Shown here one piece after another: positions 32,201 through 40,403 of a stretch of DNA of 64,000 nt (position 1 is the first letter of the stretch; each line of letters begins with the position of its first letter). The position numbers and the translations under genes were made by a program. Source of the DNA: JAJPHF01 sp035293805. GTDB taxonomy: Bacteria; Chloroflexota; UBA6077; JAJPHF01. The stretch covers positions 1 to 64,000 of the forward strand of contig DATGMD010000002.1 of assembly GCA_035293805.1 (NCBI GenBank), written 5' to 3'. Under the pieces are notes generated by a model. The model had not been told where the DNA came from, made no database searches, and worked only from the letters and a program-made list of their open reading frames with translations.

Positions 32201-32338
32201 CCCTCACCCCCGCCCTCTCCCAGGGGGAGAGGGGGAGGAACCGGCCCTCACCCCAGCCCTCTCCCAGGGGGAGAGGGGGAGGGACGGGAGGGACTCCCTC
32301 ACCCTAGCCCCCTCAGAAGGGGCGAGGAAGGAGGGGAA
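32201..32338. repeat. 44-bp palindromic repeats, two to three units
   Basis: CCCTCACCCC and CTCTCCCAGGGGGAGAGGG modules repeat with a 44-bp step, opposite in orientation to the array at 13183. The region 32066-32395 contains no supported gene; it runs up to the stop of the threonylcarbamoyladenylate synthase gene. Confidence 0.8.
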
Positions 32339-32395
32339 TCCCAGAGGTGGAATCGGTACGCGAGCGTGTTCGGTTGGCCGGGGTCACTGACGTAC

Positions 32396-33220
32396 TCATT
32401 CCGCCAGCGGGCCGACGAGGGCCGCGAGGTCGGCGGTGGCGATGGCACCGGGGCGGAGGACGCGGGGCGGGCTGCTGGCGAGGTCGAGCACGGTGGAGTC
32501 GCGACCGCCGGGCGACGGGCCGGCGTCGATGAGGACCGCGTAGCCCGTGGGTAGCTGGGCTTGCACGGCCGCGGCGGTGGTACAGCTTGGCTGGCCCGAG
32601 CGGTTGGCGCTGGTGGTGGCGAGCGGGGCGCCCAGCGCCCGGATGAGCGCGAGGGGCACCGGGTGGTCGGGCATGCGGAGCGCGAGGGTGCCGGGCTCGC
32701 GCGCGGTCGGCAGGACGAGCGTCAGGCCGCCGGGCCAGAAGCGCGCCATCAGGCGCTCGGCGAGCGGGGAGACGACGCAGATCGTCGCGGCCTGGGCGGC
32801 GCTCTCGACGAGCAGCGGCAGCGCTTTCTCGGCCGGCCGCTCTTTGACGGTGTAGACGCGCGCGATGGCGTCGGGGAGGTCGGGGTGCGCGGCCAGGCCG
32901 TAGACCGTGTCGGTGGGCAGCACGACGAGGTCGCCACGGCGCAGCGCGGCGACGGCCGCCGCCAGCGCGGGGGCCTGCGCCGCCGCGTCACCCGGCCAGA
33001 CGAAACACTGAGGGCTGCTTGCTGTGGGGGTGCTGCTTGCTGCGCCCTGCCCGGTCGCTGTCGCGACTGGCGCGGGCTGGCGGCTTGCCGCGCGCTCCCG
33101 GTCCGCGCCTCCGGGCGGTGTAGGGGCGTCGCTTGCTGCGCCGTGCTGTGGGGAAGGTGCTTGCGGCGCTCGGTCCGGTGCGGAGCGCGGGGTGGGATCG
33201 TGGGGCGGCTGCTGGCTCAT
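32396..33220 (-). CDS. L-threonylcarbamoyladenylate synthase (Sua5/YciO/YrdC family)
   Basis: A 274-residue enzyme that makes threonylcarbamoyl-AMP from Thr, bicarbonate and ATP for the t6A37 tRNA modification. The YrdC domain starts at about residue 80 with VAALRRGDLVVLPTDTVYGLAA and continues with KERPAEKALPLLVES, RFWPGGLTLVLP, LALRMPDHPVPLALIRALG, ATSANRSGQPS and DGGPSPGGRDSTVLDL-like DAGPSPGGRDSTVLDL. The first 75 residues are a Pro/Ala/Gln-rich tail in which TGQGAAS and QHGAAS-type units repeat; the corresponding DNA is also found near 13117. It has no C-terminal Sua5 domain. The ATG overlaps the prmC stop. Confidence 0.9.
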   Translation of the reverse strand: MSQQPPHDPTPRSAPDRAPQAPSPQHGAASDAPTPPGGADRERAASRQPAPVATATGQGAASSTPTASSPQCFVWPGDAAAQAPALAAAVAALRRGDLVVLPTDTVYGLAAHPDLPDAIARVYTVKERPAEKALPLLVESAAQAATICVVSPLAERLMARFWPGGLTLVLPTAREPGTLALRMPDHPVPLALIRALGAPLATTSANRSGQPSCTTAAAVQAQLPTGYAVLIDAGPSPGGRDSTVLDLASSPPRVLRPGAIATADLAALVGPLAE

Positions 33221-34137
33221 CAGCTAGTCCTCACGCGCAGTACGCGGTCGTGGCCGGCCAGGTCCGTCACGACTGCCACGTCCGCGCCGGGCAGTCGTCG
33301 CGCGGCCTCGGCCCGCAGGGCGGCGCCCTGGTCGTTGCCGATCTCGAGAAGCAGCAAGCCGCCGGGCGCCAGGCGGGTGGCCGCCTCGGCGAGCAGGCGG
33401 CGATTCAGCGCCAAGCCGTCTGGGCCGCCGTCGAGGGCCAGGCGGGGCTCGTGGCGCGCGACCTCGGGCATCAACGCGTCGATCGCGGCGGTCGGGATGT
33501 AGGGCAGGTTGGCGACGACGAGGCCGAGCGGGCCGACCACGCCGCCCAGCAGGTCGGCGGCAAGGAGGGACACGCGGTCCGCAACGGCGTGGCGCGCGGC
33601 GTTCGTCGCGGCCACGGCAAGCGCCGCCGGCGAGCGGTCGGTCGCGACCAGGCGGAGGCCCGGCCGCTCGGCGGCGAGCGTCACCGCCAGCGCGCCGCTG
33701 CCGGTGCCCAGGTCGGCGGCCCAGCCGGGCGCGGCCTGCCCGCGCAGGTGGTCAAGGGCGATCTCAATCAACAGCTCCGTCTCGGGGCGGGGCACCAGCA
33801 CGTCGGGCGTGACCAGGAAGTCGCGGCCATAGAACTCGCGGGTGCCGAGCAGGTAGGCGAGCGGCACGCGCTGCGCGCGTCGGGCGACCCAGGCGGCATA
33901 CTGGCCCGCCTCGGCGCCGGTTAGCGCGCGCTCGGGGTGCGCAAGCAGGCTGGCCTTGCTCGCATGGAGGGTGGCCGCCAGCAGGAGCAGCGCGTCGAGC
34001 GCGGGGGACGGCACCGCCGCAGCACGCAGCGCCCGCTTGGCCCAGGACAATGCGGCATCGACCGTGACGCCGTCCGGCAGCGTCGCATCGAGGACGAGCG
34101 GCGGGGCCGGAGTCGCGGGGAGCGGCGGGGCGTTCAT
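33220..34137 (-). CDS. prmC: Protein-(glutamine-N5) methyltransferase, release factor-specific
   Basis: A 305-residue SAM-dependent enzyme that methylates the Gln of the GGQ motif in release factors. It has the helical N-terminal domain, then PLAYLLGTREFYGRDFLVTPDVLVPRPETELLIEIAL, the SAM loop DLGTGSGALAVTLAAERPG and the catalytic tetrad NLPYIP (about residue 195), which is NPPY in most homologues. NLPY is a known natural variant in some phyla. It follows prfA, its substrate gene, with an 11-base gap, and its stop overlaps tsaC/sua5, a frequent prfA-prmC-sua5 order. An ATG ten codons upstream (34167) would overlap prfA. Confidence 0.94.
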   Translation of the reverse strand: MNAPPLPATPAPPLVLDATLPDGVTVDAALSWAKRALRAAAVPSPALDALLLLAATLHASKASLLAHPERALTGAEAGQYAAWVARRAQRVPLAYLLGTREFYGRDFLVTPDVLVPRPETELLIEIALDHLRGQAAPGWAADLGTGSGALAVTLAAERPGLRLVATDRSPAALAVAATNAARHAVADRVSLLAADLLGGVVGPLGLVVANLPYIPTAAIDALMPEVARHEPRLALDGGPDGLALNRRLLAEAATRLAPGGLLLLEIGNDQGAALRAEAARRLPGADVAVVTDLAGHDRVLRVRTS

Positions 34138-34147
34138 GCTGGCCCCG

Positions 34148-35224
34148 CTACTCGGTCGTGCCGCCATTGGCCAGGATCAGCGGCTCGATGAGGGGGTCGA
34201 GGTCGCCGGCCATCAGGCGGTCGAGGTTGTGCAGGGTCAGGCCGATGCGGTGGTCGGTCACGCGGTTCTGCGGAAAGTTGTAGGTGCGGATCTTCTCAGC
34301 CCGCTCGCCCGTGCCCACCTGCGCGCGGCGCGCCTCGGCCTGCTCGGCGTGGGCGCGCTGCTGCTCCAGGTCGTACAGCCGCGCCCGCAGCACGGACATG
34401 GCGCGCACCTTGTTCTTGAGCTGCGACTTCTCGTCCTGGCAGGTGACGACGAGGCCGGTGGGCAGATGGGTGATGCGCACCGCCGAATCAGTGGTGTTCA
34501 CGCTCTGGCCGCCGTGGCCGCTAGAGCGGTAGACGTCGATGCGCAGATCGGCCTCGTTGACGTCGATCTCTACCTCGTCGACCTCGGGGAGCACCGCCAC
34601 CGTCGCGGTCGAGGTATGGATGCGGCCGCTTGCCTCGGTGGCTGGCACGCGCTGCACGCGGTGAACGCCGCTCTCGTACTTCAGGCGGCTGTAGGCGCCG
34701 CGGCCGGCCACCTCGAAGACGACTTCCTTGAAGCCCCCGAGGTCAGTCTCGCTGGTGTTCAGCACCTCCACCTTCCAGCGGCGCGCCTCGGCGTAGCGCA
34801 CGTACATGCGGAACAGGTCGGCGGCGAACAGGCTCGCCTCCTCGCCGCCGGTGCCCGCGCGGATCTCCACGATCACGTCGCGCGTGTCGTTCGGGTCACG
34901 CGGCCGCAGCAGGTCGGCGAGCTGGGCCAGCAGGTCGGCGCGGCGGCGGCCGAGCGTCTCAGCCTCCTCCTGGGCCAGGGCGCGCAGCTCCTCGTCGGCG
35001 CCGTCGGCGAGCAAGGCGCGCGCCTCGGCCAGCTGGGCCTCCACGGCCTGCAGCTCGTGATAGGCGGCGACTGGCTCCTGCAGCTCGGCCTGCTCCCGTC
35101 CGAGCGCCCGCATGCGGCGCGCGTCGGTCAGCACGTCGGGCTGGCTCATCTCTTCCGTTAGCGCGGTGTAGCGCCGCGCCATGTCGTCCAGGCGCTGGAG
35201 CAGCGCGTCTTCGGTCATTACCAC
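34148..35224 (-). CDS. prfA: Peptide chain release factor 1
   Basis: A 358-residue class-I release factor for UAA/UAG stops. It shows the codon-recognition PAT motif (residues 194-196 in RVPATEASGR), the peptidyl-hydrolysis loop SSGHGGQSVNTTDSAVR (GGQ 238-240) and the C-terminal NFPQNRVTDHRIGLTLHNLDRLMAGDL. The PxT tripeptide and the family's length identify RF1 rather than RF2. It starts at GTG 35224 with GGAG 7 bases upstream (or ATG 35218), and leads the prfA-prmC-sua5 operon. The upstream region contains heptad-type repeats. Confidence 0.96.
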   Translation of the reverse strand: MVMTEDALLQRLDDMARRYTALTEEMSQPDVLTDARRMRALGREQAELQEPVAAYHELQAVEAQLAEARALLADGADEELRALAQEEAETLGRRRADLLAQLADLLRPRDPNDTRDVIVEIRAGTGGEEASLFAADLFRMYVRYAEARRWKVEVLNTSETDLGGFKEVVFEVAGRGAYSRLKYESGVHRVQRVPATEASGRIHTSTATVAVLPEVDEVEIDVNEADLRIDVYRSSGHGGQSVNTTDSAVRITHLPTGLVVTCQDEKSQLKNKVRAMSVLRARLYDLEQQRAHAEQAEARRAQVGTGERAEKIRTYNFPQNRVTDHRIGLTLHNLDRLMAGDLDPLIEPLILANGGTTE

Positions 35225-35236
35225 GGGGATTCTCCA

Positions 35237-35275
35237 CGGCGAGTTGTCAGCGGTCAGCCATCAGGCTTCAGTCCG
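35237..35275. repeat. Heptad-type repeat (TCAG variant)
   Basis: GTTGTCAGCGGTCAGCCATC and following bases are imperfect tandem units related to those between ftsA and ftsZ. They lie between the hisS stop and the prfA ribosome site. Confidence 0.55.
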
Positions 35276-35310
35276 TCCAAGCGACGGACTCGGAGGCATT
35301 CAGGCTGCGG

Positions 35311-36564
35311 CTACCCGCCTGTCAGTCGGCCGGGCACGTCGCCCAGCGGCACGCGCTCCTGCCCGCCGGTCGCCATGTCCTTCAGCGTCGCCGCGCCCGC
35401 CGCGAGCTCGTCTTCGCCGAGGATGACGGTCCAGGCCGCGCCCGCCGTCCCCGCCTGACGCAGCTGCGCCCGGAACGACCGGTTGCCCGTCGCCACCAGC
35501 GTGGCCACGCCGCGGCGGCGCAGCGCATCGGCCAGCGCCACGGCCTTCTCGCGCGCTGGCTCGCCGGCGTGGACGATGAAGGCGTGCGGCGGCGGGGCGG
35601 GCGGCACGGGAACCTCTTGCTGCTTCAGGTTCAGGATGATGCGCTCGATGCCCGTGGCAAAGCCGATGGCGGGCGTCGGCCGACCGCCCAGCTGCTCGGC
35701 CAGACCGTCGTAGCGGCCGCCGCCGCCGAGCGCAGACTGCGCGCCCACCTCGGCCGGCCACACCTCGAAGACCGTCTTCGTGTAGTAGTCTAGTCCGCGC
35801 ACGAGGCGTGAATTGACCTCGAAAGCGATGTCGAGGTCCGTCAGGTAGCGCTGGACGGCGGCGAAGTGCTCGGCGCACTCCGCGCAGAGCGCGTCCAGCA
35901 GCCGCGGCGCGCCGGCGATGGCGGGCTGGCACGAGGCGTTCTTGCAGTCGAGCAGGCGCAGCGGGTTCGTCTCCAGACGGCGCCGGCAGTCGCCGCACAG
36001 CTCGTCCACACGGCCGCGGTAGTAGGCTTTGAGCTGCTCCAGGTAGGCCGGGCGGCAGTTCAGGTCGCCAATGCTGTTGAGCTGCAGCGTGAGCCCGCGC
36101 AGGCCCAGCGTCTCGTAAAAGCGCCACAGCAGCGCGATCATCTCGGCGTCCACGAGCGGGTCCATCTCGCCGATGGCCTCGCAGTCCCACTGGTGGAACT
36201 CGCGGTAACGGCCGCGCTGCGGGCGATCGTAGCGGAAGCAGTTTACGAAGGTGAAGAGCCGTACCGGCTGCGGGCGGGACGCCATGCCGTGCTCTAGATA
36301 AGCCCGCACGACCGAGGCCGTGCCCTCGGGGCGCAGCGTCAGGTCGCCGCCGCCCTTGTCCTGGAAGGAGTACATCTCCTTCTCGACGATGTCGGTGCCG
36401 CCACCGACACCGCGCAGGAACAGCCCGGTATCCTCGAAGGTCGGCGTGCGAATCTCGGCGTAGCCGTAGAGCCCTGCCTGCCGACGGGCCGCGCGCTCGA
36501 CGTAGTCCCAGTAAGCGGCCTCCTCGGGCAGGATGTCCTGGGTGCCACGCGGCGCCTGGTACAC
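35311..36564 (-). CDS. hisS: Histidyl-tRNA synthetase
   Basis: A 417-residue class IIa aminoacyl-tRNA synthetase that charges tRNA-His. It starts YQAPRGTQDILPEEAAYWDYVE, has motif 2 FRYDRPQRGRYREFHQWDCEAIG, the histidine-binding loop LVRGLDYYTKTVFEVW, ALGGGGRYDGL and motif 3 AIGFATGIERI. The C-terminal anticodon-binding domain is DALRRRGVATLVA-like. The start is taken as GTG 36564 with GGAGG 10 bases before it; the upstream extension (to 36687) is low-complexity and not family-like. It lies upstream of prfA on the same strand with an 86-base gap, and is divergent from the DUF167 gene. Confidence 0.95.
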   Translation of the reverse strand: MYQAPRGTQDILPEEAAYWDYVERAARRQAGLYGYAEIRTPTFEDTGLFLRGVGGGTDIVEKEMYSFQDKGGGDLTLRPEGTASVVRAYLEHGMASRPQPVRLFTFVNCFRYDRPQRGRYREFHQWDCEAIGEMDPLVDAEMIALLWRFYETLGLRGLTLQLNSIGDLNCRPAYLEQLKAYYRGRVDELCGDCRRRLETNPLRLLDCKNASCQPAIAGAPRLLDALCAECAEHFAAVQRYLTDLDIAFEVNSRLVRGLDYYTKTVFEVWPAEVGAQSALGGGGRYDGLAEQLGGRPTPAIGFATGIERIILNLKQQEVPVPPAPPPHAFIVHAGEPAREKAVALADALRRRGVATLVATGNRSFRAQLRQAGTAGAAWTVILGEDELAAGAATLKDMATGGQERVPLGDVPGRLTGG

Positions 36565-36718
36565 GGGCGAAAGACCTCCGCAACTGCCATACAGATCAGC
36601 GGCCGACCGGCCAAGGACGAGACGCGGGGAACGCCGCCCGCCACCACTCACCACCGGGGCGGGTATTGAGGAGCAGGGGGCAGCCACAACCGATCGCGGA
36701 TCGCGCAGGAATTATAAC

Positions 36719-37009
36719 ATGGCGGTCGCCGCGCCCTGGCCGGAGGTACACGTGCGCTACGCGGTTCGTGTCCACCCACGCGCGGCTCGCGAGCGCCTGG
36801 CGCTGCACGAGGACGACGCGCTCGAGGCCTGGGTGACAGCACCGGCCGTGGAAGGCCGCGCGAACGCGGCGCTGCTGGCGCTGCTGGCCGCGCGACTGCG
36901 GCTGCGCCGCCGCGAGGTGACGCTGCTGCGGGGCGAGCGCGGGCGGGAGAAGCTGGTCGAGCTGCCCCTGGACCCGGCCGCCGTGCGGCGGGCGCTGGAC
37001 GCCGACTGA
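36719..37009 (+). CDS. DUF167 (YggU) family protein
   Basis: A 96-residue protein of the YggU/DUF167 family, of unknown biochemical role. The family pattern is clear: YAVRVHPRAARERLAL, WVTAPAVEGRANAALLALLAARLRLRRREVTLLRGERGREKLVEL. Family members often lie next to yggS-yggT in other bacteria; here those genes are 1.5 kb away on the opposite strand. The ATG at 36719 has an AGGA 8 bases upstream. The longer frame from 36533 would overlap the divergent hisS start and is unlikely. Confidence 0.88.
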   Translation: MAVAAPWPEVHVRYAVRVHPRAARERLALHEDDALEAWVTAPAVEGRANAALLALLAARLRLRRREVTLLRGERGREKLVELPLDPAAVRRALDAD

Positions 37010-37058
37010 GCGCCCGGCGAGCGGGCGGCCGGGGCGCGGAGAGGCGACAGGAAACCAG

Positions 37059-37088
37059 AAGGGAGCCCCGCTTTCGCGGGGCTCCCTT
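37059..37088. terminator. Hairpin between convergent genes
   Basis: A perfect 13-bp stem (AAGGGAGCCCCGC) with loop TTTC at 37059-37088, between the ends of the DUF167 gene and the Pro-Val repeat gene. The following T-tract is weak on both strands (TTCTGGTTTCC on the minus strand). It probably terminates both convergent transcripts. Confidence 0.75.
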
Positions 37089-37151
37089 CGCGCCAGACCA
37101 TGCACTCGCGGACTGGCAGTCGGGCCAGCCGAGAGCGTTGGCGGTGATGCC

Positions 37152-38267
37152 TTATTGACCCGAGTCCTGTGAGCCACCCGGGAACGGGAAGCCGGGCACG
37201 GGCACCGGGAAGCCAGACGGCACCGGGACCGGCGCCGCGACGTTGACCGGCACGGGCACCGGGTTCGCGACCGGCGCGGCCACGGGCACCGGGTTGGGCA
37301 CCGGCGCCGCGACGTTGACCGGCACCGGGACCGGGTTCGCCACCGGCGCGGCCACGGGCACACTCACGGGCACGGCGACCGGGTTGGCGACCGGCTGCGG
37401 GATGTTCACCGGGACCGCCACCGGGTTCGCCACCGGCGCCGGCACGTCGACCGGCACCGCGACCGGGTTGGCGACGGGCTGCGGCACGTCCACCGGGACC
37501 GGCACGTAGCGCGTCACCTGGACCGGCACCTCGACGTCAACCGGCCGCGCCACATAGCGCGGCACGTCGACCGGCACCTCGACGGGCCGAGCGACGCGGA
37601 CCGGCACGTCGACCTCGACCGGCCGCGGCACGGGCACCGCCACCGGCACGTCGACCGGCACCGCGACCGGGTTCGGCACGGGCACCGGAATCGGGTTGGC
37701 GACGGGCTGCGGCACGGGCACCGGGACTGCTACCGGGTTGGCGACCGGCTGCGGCACGTCCACGGGCACCGCAATCGGGTTGGCGACGGGCACGGGCGCC
37801 GGGACGGGCACGGCGACCGGCTGCGGCACGTCGACCGGCACGGCGACCGGGTTGGCGACCGGCTGCGGGATGTTCACCGGGACCGCCACCGGGTTCGCCA
37901 CCGGCGCCGGCACGTCGACCGGCACCGCGACCGGGTTCGCCACGGGCACGGGCGCCGGGACGCTGACCGGGACTGGTTGTGGTACGTCGACCGGGACCGC
38001 CACCGGGTTGGCGACGGGCACGGGCGCCGGGACGCCGACCGGCTGGGGCACGGCTACCGGCTGGGGCACGGCCACCGGCGCCGGCACCCCGACGGGCACC
38101 GGGTCTGGCACCGGCACCCCGACCGGCGCTGGGACCGGCACTTGATCGACCGTGCCATCCGGGGGCGCGATTTGGTCTTGGATCTCTTCATCCGCCGCCA
38201 GAGCCGGCACCGCGGCAGTGATGAGGAGACCGGCGACAAGCGCCGTAACGATTGGGCCTCGCGGCAT
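37152..38267 (-). CDS. Secreted Pro-Val repeat protein
   Basis: A 371-residue protein of very biased composition. The signal peptide is MPRGPIVTALVAGLLITAAVPALA. An acidic 15-residue stretch follows, then about 320 residues built almost only of Pro, Val, Ala and Asn with the 14-residue unit VANPVAVPVDVPQP and shorter PVPVP/VGVP variants. A block with Arg (RPVEVDVPVRVARPVEVPVDVPRYV in outline) breaks the middle. A Gly/Phe/Pro end (FPVPVPGFPFPGGSQDSGQ) closes it. The ATG at 38267 has GGGAGGGGAGGGAAC. It has no recognisable family and is likely a cell-envelope or matrix protein that forms extended polyproline-like or beta structures. Confidence 0.82.
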   Translation of the reverse strand: MPRGPIVTALVAGLLITAAVPALAADEEIQDQIAPPDGTVDQVPVPAPVGVPVPDPVPVGVPAPVAVPQPVAVPQPVGVPAPVPVANPVAVPVDVPQPVPVSVPAPVPVANPVAVPVDVPAPVANPVAVPVNIPQPVANPVAVPVDVPQPVAVPVPAPVPVANPIAVPVDVPQPVANPVAVPVPVPQPVANPIPVPVPNPVAVPVDVPVAVPVPRPVEVDVPVRVARPVEVPVDVPRYVARPVDVEVPVQVTRYVPVPVDVPQPVANPVAVPVDVPAPVANPVAVPVNIPQPVANPVAVPVSVPVAAPVANPVPVPVNVAAPVPNPVPVAAPVANPVPVPVNVAAPVPVPSGFPVPVPGFPFPGGSQDSGQ

Positions 38268-38474
38268 GTTCCCTCCCCTCCCAGAGTTACGTCTACGCGT
38301 CGACTGCCCCTCCTCATTCATAAAGGCTCGCGGCTAGCGTGGCCCGAACCACCCATTAGCATGGTGCGAGGCCACTAGGCCCGCTCACAAGTTACCAAAC
38401 TCGCGGCAACTATGCTAGAGGACGGCCCCCTTAAATGCGGTGACACAACCCCATCACAACCGGCGGGAGGAAGC

Positions 38475-38747
38475 TCACCGCATCGTCCGGAGCACCGTGT
38501 CCAGCATCTGCTGGACCGCCTGAAGCAGCAGTATGGCCACGATTGGCGTTATGTCGATCATGCCAATGGTCGGTATCACGCGACGCAGCGGTGCGAGTAT
38601 TGGCTCGGTCACGTCGTTGAGAATCCGCACGAGGGGATTGCTCGGGCTGAGACTGAACCAGGACAGCAACGCCCGCGCGATGACCGCAAAGACGAGCACC
38701 GTGAACAGCAGGTGCACGAATTGGACGAGCCAGAGCGTCCACGCCAT
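38475..38747 (-). CDS. YggT family membrane protein
   Basis: A 90-residue protein with two hydrophobic helices separated by a short loop (VHLLFTVLVFAVIARALLSWF and TPIVAILLLQAVQQML) and the family motif SNPLVRILNDVTEPILAPLRRVIP. YggT proteins are linked to FtsZ-dependent division and osmotic resistance in cyanobacteria and Gram-positives, where they sit near sepF and ftsZ. Here it is the last gene of the dcw-like cluster, 117 bases after yggS. A sepF gene is not present. Confidence 0.9.
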   Translation of the reverse strand: MAWTLWLVQFVHLLFTVLVFAVIARALLSWFSLSPSNPLVRILNDVTEPILAPLRRVIPTIGMIDITPIVAILLLQAVQQMLDTVLRTMR

Positions 38748-38864
38748 TACACCGCACCCCTGACGTCGTGCTTCATCCCGCGTTCTCGGGCATCAGGTCG
38801 GCAGCGCGAGCACTCCGGTCGGCGGTGCGGCACTGGTTACGCAAGTTCCGTGCCAGCCGGCCGC

Positions 38865-39623
38865 TCAGGGTCGCTCGCCGAAGAGCGCCCGGCCGATACG
38901 GACCATCGTCGCTCCCTCCTCGATCGCCAGCTCGAAATCGTCGGTCATCCCCATCGACAGGTGGCGCCAATCGACGGTGGGGTAACGGCCGGCCAGATCG
39001 TCGCGCAGCGTCCGGAGGCGCTGATACACGGCTCGCGTGTCCGTCGCGGACAGGCCCGGCGCCGGCACCGTCATCAGGCCCGCCAGCTCCAGTGCGGGCA
39101 GGCCGAGCACGGCCTCCACGACCGGGTAGACGGCCTCGGGCGCCAGCCCCGTGCGCTCGGGCAGCCCGGTGTAGTCCACCTCGAGCAGGACGGTCGGGCG
39201 CTTGCTACGGGCCGCCGCGTGCCGCGCCAGCGCTCGGGCTAGCCGCTCGCTATCAAGCGACTGGATTATATCGAAAAGCTCGACGGCCGTCTTGGCTTTG
39301 TTCGTCTGCAAGTGGCCGATCAGGTGCCAGCGCACGCGAGCCGGCGCACCGGACGGCGTTCCGTCGTCGCCGGCTGCGCGCTCGGCCGCGGGGCTGCCCG
39401 CTTGGCGCAGCGCCGCCTGCTTGGCTTCGGCCTCCTGGACGTAGTTCTCGCCGAAGTCCCGCAGGCCGGCGGCGAGCGCCGCGGCGAGGCGCGCCGGCTC
39501 CACGGTCTTGCTCGCCCCGACCAGGACGATCGCGTCGGGCGCGCGGCCCGCGCGCGCGGCCGCGCGCGCGATCCGCGCGCGCACCTGCTCCAGGCGCGTC
39601 GCCACCGTCTCCTGTGCCGTCAT
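38865..39623 (-). CDS. YggS-family pyridoxal-phosphate homeostasis protein
   Basis: A 252-residue single-domain alanine-racemase-fold protein (PLPBP/YggS/YlmE). The PLP lysine is in LVGASKTV, followed by FGENYVQEA, WHLIGHLQTNKAK, VLLEVDY, GLMTVPAPG, LSMGMTDDFELAIEEGATMVRIGRALFG. It binds PLP without known catalysis and buffers B6 levels. A low-complexity insert (AERAAGDDGTPSGAPAR, about 75-90) interrupts the region before WHLIGHL. The start ATG 39623 overlaps the pgeF stop by 4 bases, indicating coupling. The long upstream frame to 39890 is a shadow of pgeF. Confidence 0.93.
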   Translation of the reverse strand: MTAQETVATRLEQVRARIARAAARAGRAPDAIVLVGASKTVEPARLAAALAAGLRDFGENYVQEAEAKQAALRQAGSPAAERAAGDDGTPSGAPARVRWHLIGHLQTNKAKTAVELFDIIQSLDSERLARALARHAAARSKRPTVLLEVDYTGLPERTGLAPEAVYPVVEAVLGLPALELAGLMTVPAPGLSATDTRAVYQRLRTLRDDLAGRYPTVDWRHLSMGMTDDFELAIEEGATMVRIGRALFGERP

Positions 39624-40288
39624 GCGCGCACCCCCGCCGCCACGCCGAAGCGCCCGGCGGGCAGGCCGAGCGCCCGGTGCGAATAGAACGTCGCCGGATC
39701 GCAGCAGGTGCAGCGCGCGGCCGCGGCGACCTGAGCGGGCGGCACACCCGCCGCGACGAGCTGCTGGCGATTCGCGGCTTCGAGATCGAGATAGGCGCGG
39801 CCGCCGCTGCTCGGGCGCACGATGGCCGCCGCGTTGGGGACCGCCCGCTCGACGGCCGCCACCACCTCCGGCCCCACCTCGTAGCAGCACGCGCCGATCG
39901 CCGGACCGATGCCCGCCCAGAGGTCCGCGGGCCGCGTGCCCGCCGCGGCAGCGAGCGCCCGCACGGCCGTGCCCGCCACGTCCTGCGCCGTGCCGCGCCA
40001 GCCCGCGTGCGCCACCGCGACCCAGCGCCGCCGCGGGTCCCAGAGGATCAGGGGGGTGCAGTCGGCGAACTTCAGCAGCAGCAGGTGGCCGGGCGTGCTC
40101 GTGAGCAGGATGTCGTACGGCTCGCGCTCGGTGGCGGCGGGCGTCTCGTGCGCCCCGACCGCGCGCCAGGCAGCGCCGTGAACCTGGCGCGCGCCGAACA
40201 CGGCCGAGGGATCCGCGCCAAGCGCCGCGGCGATGCGACGGCGGTTCTCCTGCACGCGCTCGCGCTCGTCGCCCACGGCCAAGCTCAC
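39620..40288 (-). CDS. pgeF: Laccase-domain purine nucleosidase/peptidoglycan-editing factor (PgeF/YfiH)
   Basis: A multicopper-oxidase-like (DUF152) protein. YfiH/PgeF removes wrongly incorporated L-Ser residues from muropeptides, and related proteins act as purine nucleoside phosphorylases. The canonical-start frame (222 aa, GTG 40288) includes FADCTPLILWDPRRRWVAVAHAGWRGTAQDV, GIGPAIGACCYEVG and RCTCCDPATFYSHR, which hold the metal-binding Cys and His. Translation upstream of this GTG, without stops, continues the family's conserved N-terminus (LPGLVHGVFTRAGGVSEAPYASLN) up to the ftsZ stop, but no ATG, GTG or TTG is in frame. A non-AUG start such as CTG near 40369 or an upstream coupling may be used. 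The gene is in the division cluster. Confidence 0.85.
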   Translation of the reverse strand: MSLAVGDERERVQENRRRIAAALGADPSAVFGARQVHGAAWRAVGAHETPAATEREPYDILLTSTPGHLLLLKFADCTPLILWDPRRRWVAVAHAGWRGTAQDVAGTAVRALAAAAGTRPADLWAGIGPAIGACCYEVGPEVVAAVERAVPNAAAIVRPSSGGRAYLDLEAANRQQLVAAGVPPAQVAAAARCTCCDPATFYSHRALGLPAGRFGVAAGVRA

Positions 40289-40403
40289 GTTCAGGCTAGC
40301 GTAAGGCGCCTCGCTGACGCCGCCCGCGCGGGTGAAGACCCCGTGTACCAGGCCCGGCAGCGCGGCCAGCGCGGGGAACTGGAGGTACGGGACGAGCGCG
40401 GCG

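Noticed and set aside
37243..38145. Plus-strand Gly/Thr/Ala repeat frames (PE-PGRS-like)
   Set aside because: They are the complement of the Pro-Val repeat gene. Only the minus strand has a signal peptide and a strong ribosome site.
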